A stretch of DNA of 64,000 nt from Cryomorpha sp963748925. Lineage in GTDB: Bacteria; Bacteroidota; Bacteroidia; Flavobacteriales_D; Cryomorphaceae. The notes under the pieces are model-generated. The model was not told the origin of the DNA, searched no databases, and was given only the letters and a program-made list of their open reading frames with translations. A program made the position numbers and the translations under genes. The DNA lies in contig CAVVKG010000005.1 of NCBI GenBank assembly GCA_963748925.1, positions 1-64,000 of the forward strand, written 5' to 3'. Every line of letters begins with the position of its first letter. Within the stretch, counting starts at the first letter, position 1. Positions 34,370-44,031 of this stretch are shown here, one piece after another.

Positions 34370-35330
34370 AGGCCCGAAAGGTTTTAACTAAGCTTTGCGA
34401 CCTCACGTGGTTATTGATTGGTTTTTGAGCGGCTATTGAGCGAAGTCGAAATGCAGCGTAGCAAGTAAACCTTTGGGGTGAGGGTTTGAAGTTGCCTAGC
34501 TTAGCACATTTGAGTTTTGTGGTAAAAACCCCAAAGGTCTCTAAACTAAGCCTTGGCTATCTCACGTGGTTATTGAGCGGCTATTGAGCGAAGTCGAAAT
34601 GCAGCGCAGCAAGTAAACCTTTGGGGTGAGGGTTTGAAGTTGCCTTGTCTCGCTTAGCGCATTGGAGTTTTGTGGTAAAAACCCCAAAGGTCTCGAAGAC
34701 CTTTCGGGTTGGACCAAGTTTAGGATTTTGTGATATTGTTCAATCCTATTTCAGGGTAGACCCGAAAGGTTTTTTAACTAAGCCTGGCGGGTCAACACAG
34801 CGTGGCAAATAAACCTTTGGGGTCTGGGGGTTCAGCTGGCGTTTATAACTTAGAATATTCGGGATTTGCGGTAAAAACCCCAAAGGTCTCCAAACTAAGC
34901 CTTGGCGATCTCACGTGTTTATTGAGCGGCTATTGAGCGAAGTCGAAATTCAGCGGAACAAGTAGACCTTTCGGGTTTGACCAAGTTTAGGATTTTGTGA
35001 TATTGTTCAATCCTATTTCGGGGTAGACCCGAAAGGTTTTTTAACTAAGCCTGGCGGGTCAACACAGCGTGGCAAATAAACCTTTGGGGTCTGGGGGTTC
35101 AGCTGGCGTTTATAACTTAGAATATTCGGGATTTGCGGTAAAAACCCCAAAGGTTTCCATACTAAGCCTTGGCGATCTCACGTGTTTATTGAGCGGCTAT
35201 TGAGCGAAGTCGAAATGCAGCGTAGCAAGTAGACCTTTGGGGTGAGGGTTTGAAGTTGCCTTGTCTCGCTTAGCGCATTTGAGTTTTGTGGTAAAAACCC
35301 CAAAGGTCTCGAAGACCTTTCGGGTTTGAG
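34370..35330. repeat. Mosaic palindromic repeat region
   Basis: The spacer 34160-35505, between two convergent genes, is filled by two interleaved repeat units. Unit A (about 34391-34545, 34547-34710, 35160-35330) runs from AAGCCTTGGCGATCTCACGTG through GAGCGAAGTCGAAATGCAGC to GTGGTAAAAACCCCAAAGGT. Unit B (34712-34950 and 34979-35214, period 267) begins GACCAAGTTTAGGATTTTGT and is almost identical between its copies. Each unit is bounded by AACCTTTGGGGT and its complement ACCCCAAAGGT, so each can fold into a hairpin with a 50- to 60-base loop. Some copies share heads or tails, so the units have recombined. The first 200 bases (34160-34369) and the last 170 (35331-35505) show no repeat except the terminator. 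Confidence 0.85.
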
Positions 35331-35441
35331 TGCGAATTTAATTTGCTCCTTACGACGGGTCCCCTCGATTATTTACACGATGCTCGAAACCAGTTAGTAT
35401 TTCTAGCGATAGGATTATGGTTGTCCCGGTGACGAAAACAA

Positions 35442-35482
35442 GAAAGAGCTTCACCTTGCAGATCGCATGGTGAAGCTCTTTC
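35442..35482 (-). terminator. Terminator of the M1 peptidase operon
   Basis: A perfect 14-bp stem (GAAAGAGCTTCACC at 35442-35455 with its complement at 35469-35482) closed by a 13-base loop. On the minus strand it lies 24 bases past the stop codon of the downstream M1 peptidase gene and is followed by a moderately T-rich stretch. Confidence 0.75.
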
Positions 35483-35505
35483 AAAAAGTGCGCAATAACT
35501 ATAGT

Positions 35506-37392
35506 TTAACCCTGATAGTCTAAAATCTTATCGATTGTTTGTGTAGAAACGGTGTGGTAATTTTTACGTGCTTTTGCGTAAACATCCTTTGCCCATTTCT
35601 TGTGTGCATCAGTTTTGGCCAGTTCTTCGTAAAGAGGCTGGAGAAACTTTCTGCGGCCTACTCTATCGAGAAATTCAGCCATAGCAGGAAAAGCAGGCTG
35701 ATAGTCATTCTTAATTGCCAGTTCAAACCAGGCAGCAGCAATCTCACTATTTCCGGTGTTGGTAAGCTTAAAGGCTTTGTCGAGTTCAGTCATTTTAGCG
35801 GTACCGATATCTTCCGGAAGGTCTCGCAAAAAGTGAAACCACTCGTGGGTTGACCATTCTTCTGCAGGTAGGGCGGTTGGTTTAATTTTGCCCGCCAGGT
35901 ATAAATCACTTATTGAATCTACCTTATTGAATAGTTTAGAGTCTGTGGTGGGATAATTTGCCGGAAGGCCGGGCTCATAGATCCACGCTTCAATATTTGG
36001 TCGCTCGTCCATCTCATTCAGGAGATTCTCTTCCAGATACGCGATAAACTTATCGGTGGTCATTGTTTTAAAGGCATTTTCATCAAAGTATTTTCTTAAA
36101 AACACATCGAATCGTTCACGACCTACTTTTGCCTCCAGCGATCGCAGAAACAGAGCGCCTTTTTCATAGGCAATGTCTGTCATTCCATCATCAGGATCGC
36201 GACCATCTAGCGCAAGTTTCAAATGGGTGTCGGCGCTTTCAGGGCCCAATTCTTCAATGGTACCTTTCAAATCCTGCATTCCTAATTCTCTTAGCATTTC
36301 GGCATAGTCATTACCGTAAACGGCTTCCATAATGCGGCTTTCAAAGTAAACCGTAAATCCTTCGTTAAGCCAGAAGTCATCCCACGTGGCATTGGTTACC
36401 AAATTTCCGCTCCAGCTATGAGCCAGTTCGTGCGCCACAAGCGATGTAAGCGATTGATCGCCGGCGATAATTGTTGGCGTCGCAAAAGTTAAACGAGGGT
36501 TTTCCATTCCTCCGAAAGGGAAGCTTGGAGGTAGAACCAGTAGATCGTATTGCCCCCATCTGTAAGGCCCGTAAAGTTCTTCTGCGGCATCAACCATTTT
36601 CTCTACATCTTCAAACTCATAAGCAGCTTTTTTAAGCATTGCAGGCTCGGCATACACTCCGGTGCGGCTTCCAAGCGATTGAAATTCAAGATCGCCCACG
36701 GCAAGAGCCATCAAATACGGAGGTATTGGCTGATCCATTTTGAAACTATAAACCGATTCATCGTTTTTCTCTGTAGGGTTCTCGGCACTCATCACTGCCA
36801 GGAGTCCCTTGGGCACTTTAACCGTTGCTTCATAGGTCATCCGAATGGCTGGGCTATCCTGAATCGGAATCCATGAGCGGGTGAGGATAGCTTGTCCTTG
36901 TGTAAACATAAAAGGAGCTTCCTTTCCGAGGGTCTGCTCCGGGTTCATCCACATCAAAGCCGCCGCATTTGCGGAAGTAGAATAGGTAACTTTTACCTTC
37001 TGTGTTTCTTCATTTAAAGCTATTGCTAAACCATCGCCAAGCTTATCACCTTTTAAAATCTTGTAATGTAGCTCAGTGTTGCCCGGCATCCCGGTCACTT
37101 TCTCTATGTTCAGGTTACGAATATCCAATTTCAGGGTATCACCACTTTCTCTTTCCAGATTGTAAGTTGCAGATCCCTGTATTTTCCTGTCTTCAAAGCT
37201 TACGCTGATATCCAGATTTAAGTGAGTAGCTGCAACCTTATTTGGCTCAGAGAAACTATGCGTATCGTTGGCATATTTTTCCATCATTTCTGTATTTTGA
37301 TTTTCATCTGAATTCGTTTCTGAATCAGCTGGTTTATTTTCTGAACATCCTACAGCAGTCAATAAAACCGCCAGGGCTAAAGTGTACTTCAT
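35506..37392 (-). CDS. M1-family aminopeptidase lipoprotein (LTA4H-like)
   Basis: A 628-residue zinc metallopeptidase. A lipoprotein signal (LALAVLLTAVGCSEN) puts Cys16 as the lipidated residue. The M1 landmarks are all present: substrate-recognition GGMENPR (about residue 293), the zinc site VAHELAHSW with the third ligand in NEGFTVYFE (HExxH-x18-E; about 317-340). The C-terminal 170 residues form the leukotriene-A4-hydrolase-type helical domain. It probably removes N-terminal residues from peptides in the periplasm or on the outer membrane. It starts five bases downstream of another M1 gene, so the two are cotranscribed and may divide peptide processing. Confidence 0.92.
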   Translation of the reverse strand: MKYTLALAVLLTAVGCSENKPADSETNSDENQNTEMMEKYANDTHSFSEPNKVAATHLNLDISVSFEDRKIQGSATYNLERESGDTLKLDIRNLNIEKVTGMPGNTELHYKILKGDKLGDGLAIALNEETQKVKVTYSTSANAAALMWMNPEQTLGKEAPFMFTQGQAILTRSWIPIQDSPAIRMTYEATVKVPKGLLAVMSAENPTEKNDESVYSFKMDQPIPPYLMALAVGDLEFQSLGSRTGVYAEPAMLKKAAYEFEDVEKMVDAAEELYGPYRWGQYDLLVLPPSFPFGGMENPRLTFATPTIIAGDQSLTSLVAHELAHSWSGNLVTNATWDDFWLNEGFTVYFESRIMEAVYGNDYAEMLRELGMQDLKGTIEELGPESADTHLKLALDGRDPDDGMTDIAYEKGALFLRSLEAKVGRERFDVFLRKYFDENAFKTMTTDKFIAYLEENLLNEMDERPNIEAWIYEPGLPANYPTTDSKLFNKVDSISDLYLAGKIKPTALPAEEWSTHEWFHFLRDLPEDIGTAKMTELDKAFKLTNTGNSEIAAAWFELAIKNDYQPAFPAMAEFLDRVGRRKFLQPLYEELAKTDAHKKWAKDVYAKARKNYHTVSTQTIDKILDYQG

Positions 37393-37397
37393 TTCTA

Positions 37398-39251
37398 TTA
37401 GTTTGTGATGATGGTTTGTGTATTCGGGTTCAATTGCAATATATTGTTCGACCGGTCAATATCCGCCATTCGCTGAGAGGGATCTATTTCGAGCGTTTCG
37501 ATTTCACCAATGGGCTTGCTAATGGTTAAAGTATATTCTTTATTCGTCCATGCCCAGTCGGGAGCAACGGTATACTGTTCAGCATCTTCGGCTGCCTTTT
37601 CTCCTCTCATTATATTAAGCGGAATATTGATGGTTTCTTCGGAACCGTCGCGGTATACTATCCGGAGGTCAATCGGCATAGGCATTTCCTCAATTTTAAT
37701 AAGCTCAACAACCGTTTCGTTATCCTTAGCTTCAATCCTGCGAATACCGTAATCAATTTTTTCGGTAGTGTTTAAAAAATAACTCAGGTACCAATCAAGC
37801 TGCATCCCACTTTCTTTTTCTACAATTCTAATAAAATCTGAAGGGGTTGGATGCTTAAATTTCCACGTATTAAAATAACGTCTTAGACTTTGCATAAGCA
37901 CATCATTACCTACCACGTAGCCCAGCTGAGCAACAAAAACTGCTCCTTTGCCATAAGCGGCCGCTCCGTAGGCGTAATTGGTTTTAAAATAGTCTGCTCG
38001 TGTAGACAAAGGTTCTTCTTTTCCACTATTGGCAAGATTGAGATATGAATCGTAGTAGCGTCCAGTTCTTGTATCCTCATCGGGATTAAAAAGATGACTC
38101 ATCACCTTGCCGGAAGAGAATTGGGTAAAACCTTCATCCATCCATGAATAATACCCTTCATTAGTAGCAAGTGCACCTTGATACCAAGAGTGCATAACTT
38201 CATGCACGGTAACTCCTACAAGGCTTCCGAGACCTCTCTTTCCGGTAATAAGAGTCGCCATTGGGTATTCCATACCGCCATCGCCACCTTGTATAACACT
38301 GTATTGAGACCAGGGATACTGACCAAAAGTGGTACTGGCAAAATCAAATAATTTAACCGAATAGTCCTGAAGTGCCTTCCAGTTATCGTAAAGGTCGGGC
38401 TCATCTTTATACAGAAAGTGAATAGTAAGACCATCACTTGTTTTAGCAATATCGTGCTTGTAATTTGTATCGGCCGCCCACATAAAGTCGTGTACTTTTC
38501 TCGCTTCAAATTTCCAGGTAAGCTTCCCTCCTTCCGGTCTCTTTAATTTATCACCCGGTTTTTCATAGCCGTGTCCTATTTCCTTCGGATTCTGAAGCAC
38601 TCCTGTTCCCCCAAGGGTATAGGCAGAATCGATGGTAATGTTTACATCAAAATCGCCCCAAACACCATGAAATTCTCTGCCAATGTATGGATCTGCGTGC
38701 CAGCCTTCTTTATCATACTCGCTCATTTTAGGGTACCATTGGGCCATGCTGTAAGCGACACCCTCTTTATTATCTCTACCCGATCTTCTGACTTGCTCGG
38801 GCACCTGGCCTTTAAAATCCATTTCAAACTTCACCTTTTTACCCGGCATTATCGGCTTTTTCATCTTTACTTCCAGTATGGTACCAGACATTTCGTATTC
38901 AAGCTTCTCTCCATTTGCTTTAAGCGAATTAACCTTTATGAAACCTTGATTTTCGGGGCTTAAACCGGCAATGCGGTCACCCACTCTTGAGTCGGGATCT
39001 TCAATGGTTCTCGATCTTACATCCATCATACTTCCCGGCTGGAAGGCATTAAAATACAAATGGTAATACACGTGTGTAAGTGTATCGGGAGAGTTGTTGA
39101 AATAGGTCAACTCCTGAATACCATCATACTGGTGATTTTGGGTATCAAAATCTATATTCATAGTATATTCAACGCGCTGCTGCCAGTAACCATCTTGTGC
39201 CTGCGCACCGATAAACAAAAGGGAAAGAAGCAATGAGAAAATCGATTTCAT
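37398..39251 (-). CDS. M1-family secreted metallopeptidase
   Basis: A 617-residue exported M1 peptidase with a standard signal peptide (MKSIFSLLLSLLFIGAQAQ, cleavage after residue 18) and no lipidated cysteine. GGMEYPM at about 317-323 is the substrate motif; VTVHEVMHSWYQG and then WMDEGFTQFSS supply HExxH and the third zinc ligand. The region before it, with many charged residues and WYPKMSEYDKEGWHADPY, resembles the gluzincin-type M1 proteins of Bacteroidota. It differs clearly from its lipoprotein partner in the C-terminal domain. First gene of a two-gene operon (39251 to 35506). Confidence 0.9.
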   Translation of the reverse strand: MKSIFSLLLSLLFIGAQAQDGYWQQRVEYTMNIDFDTQNHQYDGIQELTYFNNSPDTLTHVYYHLYFNAFQPGSMMDVRSRTIEDPDSRVGDRIAGLSPENQGFIKVNSLKANGEKLEYEMSGTILEVKMKKPIMPGKKVKFEMDFKGQVPEQVRRSGRDNKEGVAYSMAQWYPKMSEYDKEGWHADPYIGREFHGVWGDFDVNITIDSAYTLGGTGVLQNPKEIGHGYEKPGDKLKRPEGGKLTWKFEARKVHDFMWAADTNYKHDIAKTSDGLTIHFLYKDEPDLYDNWKALQDYSVKLFDFASTTFGQYPWSQYSVIQGGDGGMEYPMATLITGKRGLGSLVGVTVHEVMHSWYQGALATNEGYYSWMDEGFTQFSSGKVMSHLFNPDEDTRTGRYYDSYLNLANSGKEEPLSTRADYFKTNYAYGAAAYGKGAVFVAQLGYVVGNDVLMQSLRRYFNTWKFKHPTPSDFIRIVEKESGMQLDWYLSYFLNTTEKIDYGIRRIEAKDNETVVELIKIEEMPMPIDLRIVYRDGSEETINIPLNIMRGEKAAEDAEQYTVAPDWAWTNKEYTLTISKPIGEIETLEIDPSQRMADIDRSNNILQLNPNTQTIITN

Positions 39252-39407
39252 AGAATTATTTTAAAATAATCGACAAAGATAGGCTTATAAATGAAGGTTG
39301 AATAATTTCAGGAATCTGATAAATACTAAATTTGTATAAGATTCTAAGAGAAGATAACCTGCATTTACCAAAATTTTGCGGTTATTCGAGTTTTGAAATG
39401 AAATACT

Positions 39408-40358
39408 ATGAAGTTCCCTAAGCCCTATTCGCTTTCAGAAATTGCAGAGCTTGTAGATTGCAAATACAATGGTTCTGCAGACCACGTTGTTACCGGAATA
39501 AATGAAATACATGTGGTAGAAAACGGTGATATTGTTTTTGTAGATCATCCCAAATATTACGAGAAAGCTTTAAACAGCGCTGCCACCACCATTATCATTA
39601 ACAAGGAAGTGGAGCCACCTGCAGGAAAAGCATTGATTTTATCAGATGATCCGTTTACAACATTTAACAAAATAACGCTGCATTTCAGCCCTAAGCAGGC
39701 TTGGCATGAAAAAACGGATAATAAAATTGACCCTTCAGCCATTATTGCTCCCGGTGTTGTACTTGGTCATAATATTCAGATTGGAGCACGCACCGTAATT
39801 CACCCCAATGTGGTAATATACGACAATGCGAATATTGGTTCCGATGTTGAAATTCACAGCAACACGGTGATTGGCAGCCATGCTTTTTATTATAAAAAAG
39901 CTGATGGCCGGTACACAAAAATGCACAGCTGTGGTGAGGTAATCATCGAAAATGACGTAGAGATAGGTGCCGGATGTACTATTGATAAAGGAGTGAGTGG
40001 CAGCACCACCATAGGTGAGGGAACTAAAATTGATAATTGCGTACATATTGGTCACGATACGGTACTCGGTAAAAATTGCCTTGTAGCTGCACAAGTAGGA
40101 ATTGCGGGATGTGTGGTTGTAGAAGACGATGTAACTTTGTGGGGACAGGTAGGAGTAAGAAGTGATATTACAATCGGCCAAGGTGCGGTGGTTCTCGCCC
40201 AATCAGGAATTTCAAAAGGACTCGATAGTAAAAAAACCTATTTCGGAAGCCCTGCCTCAGAATCTCGCGATAAACTTAAGGAATTAGCCAATACACGTAA
40301 GATTCCCGGATTAATTGACGATATTAGGGAAATCAAAAAGCGGTTAGATGAAAGTTAA
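39408..40358 (+). CDS. lpxD: UDP-3-O-acylglucosamine N-acyltransferase
   Basis: A 316-residue cytoplasmic enzyme that adds the second acyl chain to UDP-GlcN in lipid A synthesis. The N-terminal domain has LSEIAELVDCKYNG and NEIHVVENGDIVFVDH, the uridine-binding part. From residue about 110 the hexapeptide left-handed helix shows (IDPSAIIAPGVVLG, IHPNVVIYDNANIG, IHSNTVIGSHAFYY), with the catalytic-region histidine in DNCVHIGHD. Length agrees with LpxD (about 330-350) apart from a shortened C-terminus. A -7-like TAAATTTG lies at 39327-39334. The gene overlaps the next by eleven bases. Confidence 0.88.
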   Translation: MKFPKPYSLSEIAELVDCKYNGSADHVVTGINEIHVVENGDIVFVDHPKYYEKALNSAATTIIINKEVEPPAGKALILSDDPFTTFNKITLHFSPKQAWHEKTDNKIDPSAIIAPGVVLGHNIQIGARTVIHPNVVIYDNANIGSDVEIHSNTVIGSHAFYYKKADGRYTKMHSCGEVIIENDVEIGAGCTIDKGVSGSTTIGEGTKIDNCVHIGHDTVLGKNCLVAAQVGIAGCVVVEDDVTLWGQVGVRSDITIGQGAVVLAQSGISKGLDSKKTYFGSPASESRDKLKELANTRKIPGLIDDIREIKKRLDES

Positions 40359-41586
40359 ACTGGAAAGGCTTCAAGAGCGTTTGAAACAACGTGATTTTAA
40401 GCTAAAGACATTGCTTGAAATCACGAAGGCTATTAACGCAAATCTTTCTACAGCTGAATTATTGAGCGCCTATCAAGACATAGTTCAAAAAGAACTCGTT
40501 ATTGGTAGGCTTGCTTTGTTTATTAAAAGCGAAGAAAACTGGGATTGTGCGGTTGTTTATGGTGTAGATAAATCCTTTTCCCAAAAAGAGATAATCAGCA
40601 ACCTCATTGTTCTAAAGGATATTAAAACCATCCAAACAGATAACAATGAACACTTTAAAGGCTTTGGGATCATTATTCCTGTTTTTCACAATGAGAAACC
40701 GCTGGCTTATGTATTGATTGGCGATGTAGATGACGATGAAATAATGATGAGCCCAATCATTAAGCATATGCGTTACATACAGACGCTTACGAATATTATT
40801 TGTGTTGCCATTGAAAACAAGGAGCTGTTTGAGAAAAGTTTAGAGCAAGAACGGTATAAAACTGAGTTGCATCTGGCAGCAGAAATGCAGGCCTTGATGG
40901 TAGGTTCTGGCCGTCGTGATTACCCATCCACGGAAGTGGCGACCTACTATAAGCCCCACCACCAGGTAGGTGGAGATTTTTGCGATTTCATTCAACTGAG
41001 CGACTCTGAGTCCTTTTTTTGCGTAGCGGATGTATCGGGTAAGGGAATAAGTGCAGCCTTCCTTATGGCAAATATTCAGGCACATCTGCGGGCCCTGCTT
41101 CAATATACCAACTGGACCTTAGAAAGCCTCGCTGTAGAGTTAAATAAAAAGGTGGTGGAAACTGTAAATGGGGAGCGATTTGTAACGCTTTTTATGGCAT
41201 ATTTTCACCGTCCTTCGCGTACGCTGCACTACCTCAATGCAGGCCACAACCCACCGGTGGTGCTAAGCAATGGAAAAATTCATCATCTGGAAAGTGGCAC
41301 TGTAGGAATAGGCATGCTCAAGGAGCTACCGTTTATCAATAAAAGTGAAATGATAATTGGCAAGGGAGCCATTATTGTGTGCTATACAGACGGAGTGGTA
41401 GAAATTGAAAACGAACTGGAGGATGAGTTTGGATATGAGCGACTTGGGGAATTGATGAAAGAAAAAGATAAGGACCTGAATCATGTTGACGATCTGATTA
41501 CCCACATTATCACTTCGCTTGATAGCCACCGGGGTTCAAACCCCTACTTTGACGATACGGCGCTACTCTGCTGCCGGTTTAAGTGA
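40348..41586 (+). CDS. GAF-like plus PP2C/SpoIIE-type serine phosphatase
   Basis: A 412-residue protein. Residues 1-30 form a charged helix (LERLQERLKQRDFKLK), followed by LLEITKAINANLSTAELL, the usual lead-in to a GAF-like sensor domain (about 30-165). The C-terminal half is a SpoIIE/RsbU PP2C phosphatase: LAAEMQALMVGSG, YYKPHHQVGGDFCDF, FCVADVSGKGISAAFLMANI with the metal-binding Asp, FVTLFMAYFHRPSRTLHYLN, AGHNPPVV, and CYTDGVVEIEN near the end with YFDDTALLC. In such phosphatases the target is often an anti-sigma antagonist; no partner is adjacent here. The start overlaps lpxD by eleven bases, implying coupled translation, and the 3' end overlaps the convergent gene by 24 bases. Confidence 0.85.
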   Translation: MKVKLERLQERLKQRDFKLKTLLEITKAINANLSTAELLSAYQDIVQKELVIGRLALFIKSEENWDCAVVYGVDKSFSQKEIISNLIVLKDIKTIQTDNNEHFKGFGIIIPVFHNEKPLAYVLIGDVDDDEIMMSPIIKHMRYIQTLTNIICVAIENKELFEKSLEQERYKTELHLAAEMQALMVGSGRRDYPSTEVATYYKPHHQVGGDFCDFIQLSDSESFFCVADVSGKGISAAFLMANIQAHLRALLQYTNWTLESLAVELNKKVVETVNGERFVTLFMAYFHRPSRTLHYLNAGHNPPVVLSNGKIHHLESGTVGIGMLKELPFINKSEMIIGKGAIIVCYTDGVVEIENELEDEFGYERLGELMKEKDKDLNHVDDLITHIITSLDSHRGSNPYFDDTALLCCRFK

Positions 41587-43029
41587 TTTGGGAGATCGCA
41601 GGTGATAGATGTGTACTGCGACCAGAATGCTCATCATCCCCCACACCGGAATTGAAGCCTTATCGGTGTCCAGATAATTATTCAATATTCCATGGAGGTA
41701 GTAGGTTACCAGTCCTAAAACTATAGAAAGTACGACGCCTTTCAGGTAGGGTTTGTGATCTAGCTTATAATAGAGCCGGATACCTGTGGCAATGCTTAGA
41801 ATAAATATCCACAACGTAGTGAGTGCGCCCAAAACGCCCGACTCTGAGAGAGGCCCAAGATATTCACTATGGGCATTTCCGCCATCTCCCTGGTTTGTCG
41901 AAATAATGGTCTTGTCAGAACTTTTTTGATATCGCGCATAGGTAAACATATACGTGCCGGGGCCAAATCCCAGTAAAGGTTTTTCTTCAAACATGCGGAT
42001 GGCGCTATTCCATCTATTAAGGCGTTCCAGATTTGAGGCATCGCTCGAAATATTGGTAATAGACTGAATATGTTCTGTAATATTGCCGCTGCTATCTTGT
42101 CTGTTGCTTTCCAGTTCGTGAATAATCTGCTCTTCAAAACCAAAATAAAAACCGGTGAGTGCAGCGGCACCCAGGATAACCACTTTATAATCTATTCTGA
42201 GTTTTACGAGTACCCATACACCCAAGGCACCCACCAGGCTCACCCATGCTGCGCGGGTATATGAGAGGATTAAACCAACAGTAAAAATCATAAATATACC
42301 AAAGCTCAAAAACTGCTCAAGCGACAGCTTTTTTGATTTATAAAGGCCGTATACTATAAGGGGATACATTAAGGCTATAATGGCTCCGTAAGAGGTGTGA
42401 TCTTTAAAAAAAGGCCACATTACCCAATGCGCTGCCGTTTCTGAAAATCCGGTTTTGGCGTGTTGAATGAAAGTATAAATGATAGCTACTGAGAGTCCGA
42501 AAACGAATGCTTTAAGGAACTTATAAATAAACTTCTCATCTTTAAAAAAGTGATTTATCATAAAGTAAATCACCAGAACGAACCACATTCTGGAGAGAAG
42601 AAACTTAAAAGAAACCACGGGCATTGTGGAGGTGGCGGCAGTTATAGCTATCCAGATCAGATTGATGTAAATCGCAATGGTTAATGGATGGGTGAGCAAT
42701 TTTTTTGACTCTCCTACACCTGAGACGAGCCTGACCATGTAGAGGAGCATCAGTGCAAAAAGCAAGGGTTCTGTAGGGAAATAAAACCCAATACCCCCGA
42801 AGGCGCTTATATCTTCAAAATTAAAAGACAATGGTGTAACGAAGACCAGAAATACGAAAAGCGGCTTGGGATAATAAATTAGGAAATAGGCACCCAGCAA
42901 AAGAAAGGGGACAAACATTACCGGATAGAGCCGCATATAGTAAGTAAGCAAGCCCAGCCCAACAAGAAGAACTGCAAACAAACCTGCCAGCCACGGATTT
43001 TTAATTCCTATACGCAGTTCGTCGCGCAT
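41563..43029 (-). CDS. O-antigen ligase/polymerase (Wzy_C family)
   Basis: A 488-residue inner-membrane protein with about 12 hydrophobic segments. The large periplasmic loop around residues 325-385 has RLNRWNSAIRMFEEKPLLGF, GPGTYMFTYARYQKSS, and GGNAHSEYLGPLSESG, the H-S-E/N-x-Y motif typical of O-antigen ligases and polymerases (WaaL/Wzy). It probably joins or polymerises surface-glycan repeat units. It is the final gene of a minus-strand operon that starts at about 47478, and the stop overlaps the convergent phosphatase gene. Confidence 0.85.
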   Translation of the reverse strand: MRDELRIGIKNPWLAGLFAVLLVGLGLLTYYMRLYPVMFVPFLLLGAYFLIYYPKPLFVFLVFVTPLSFNFEDISAFGGIGFYFPTEPLLFALMLLYMVRLVSGVGESKKLLTHPLTIAIYINLIWIAITAATSTMPVVSFKFLLSRMWFVLVIYFMINHFFKDEKFIYKFLKAFVFGLSVAIIYTFIQHAKTGFSETAAHWVMWPFFKDHTSYGAIIALMYPLIVYGLYKSKKLSLEQFLSFGIFMIFTVGLILSYTRAAWVSLVGALGVWVLVKLRIDYKVVILGAAALTGFYFGFEEQIIHELESNRQDSSGNITEHIQSITNISSDASNLERLNRWNSAIRMFEEKPLLGFGPGTYMFTYARYQKSSDKTIISTNQGDGGNAHSEYLGPLSESGVLGALTTLWIFILSIATGIRLYYKLDHKPYLKGVVLSIVLGLVTYYLHGILNNYLDTDKASIPVWGMMSILVAVHIYHLRSPKSLKPAAE

Positions 43030-43032
43030 GCC

Positions 43033-43974
43033 TTAATATTTTTTGGCGGCAGCCAGAACAATAAGAGTAACCAGAGAGGCAATAGCGACGCTGAGGAGGA
43101 GAATTAGCCAGCGTATAGGCCAAACTTTCTTATCATTAACTTCCGGTGATACAACAATATCAAGATAACTCACATTTTCATATCCGATAGCCCGGTATTC
43201 GAGAAATTTAAAAGATATTTCACCGTATTGTTCAGCAGCTATATCGCTGATATTCTGCAATGCCTGAAAATTGGCACCTGATTCTTGCAAATCATTAAGC
43301 CATAAGCGCAATTCTTTTGTTCGCTCAGAATTTGGCCCTGCGGCATAGGCATCAATATAACCTTTTACCAACTCTCTGGCCTGACTTTCATATTGCACCA
43401 AATTCTTTTCTCCTGCCAGTTTTTGAATCTTTTGCTGAAGTGTATCGATAATTGCAAGCTGAAAATCCATAGATGTTTGAAATGCATCAGACCGGTCGCG
43501 ACCGCGGCGATGATAAAAGCTCCTGAACTTTTTATTTAGTTGAACCAGAATTTCATCTGCCATATGCTTAGCTATCTCAGGCTCTTCATCAAATACTTCA
43601 AGCACCACAGACTCATAAGATGTTTTACTGCTCACCACTCTGTCATTGTACTCCAGCTGCATGTAGTATTTTGATGAAGGTGTGCCTTCTTCAATCTCAT
43701 ACCTCTCATAAAGGTTAAATTTACTAATAAGGGAATCGCGAATAGAGCTTGCTTCAAACATCTGCAGAAGCTGCTCTGTTTGAGACTCATCACTGTAAGG
43801 CCTTATATTAATAGGATAAACCACAGCAACCGATTTGAACTTTGGTTTTAGAAATATGGTACTCGTAAATATAACGGCTAAAACAGCTGCTACAACAGCA
43901 ACCACAAGAAATACAATAAAATTTTTTCTGATTATCGAAATAATTCTGGAAAAATCGAAATTCTGTTGTTCCAT
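43033..43974 (-). CDS. Wzz-like polysaccharide chain-length protein
   Basis: A 313-residue protein with two membrane segments (about residues 18-40 and 288-308) that bracket a large periplasmic helical part, the layout of polysaccharide co-polymerases (Wzz/GumC-like). The first helix is preceded by FDFSRIISIIRKNFIVFLVV. The region before the second helix (VVSPEVNDKKVWPIRWLILL) contains the expected P-x2-P-x-P-like stretch in a weak form (PIRW). No tyrosine-kinase domain. It would govern the chain length of the glycan built by the neighbouring polymerase/ligase, three bases downstream. Confidence 0.8.
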   Translation of the reverse strand: MEQQNFDFSRIISIIRKNFIVFLVVAVVAAVLAVIFTSTIFLKPKFKSVAVVYPINIRPYSDESQTEQLLQMFEASSIRDSLISKFNLYERYEIEEGTPSSKYYMQLEYNDRVVSSKTSYESVVLEVFDEEPEIAKHMADEILVQLNKKFRSFYHRRGRDRSDAFQTSMDFQLAIIDTLQQKIQKLAGEKNLVQYESQARELVKGYIDAYAAGPNSERTKELRLWLNDLQESGANFQALQNISDIAAEQYGEISFKFLEYRAIGYENVSYLDIVVSPEVNDKKVWPIRWLILLLSVAIASLVTLIVLAAAKKY

Positions 43975-44031
43975 TAAAAAGGCTTTTGCTTAAAACGCGA
44001 CAAAAGTAAGAATATTAGCAGGTAAGTAAGC

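Noticed and set aside
34370..35330. Possible CRISPR array
   Set aside because: Units are long, of two kinds, without unique spacers of constant length, and no cas gene is near.
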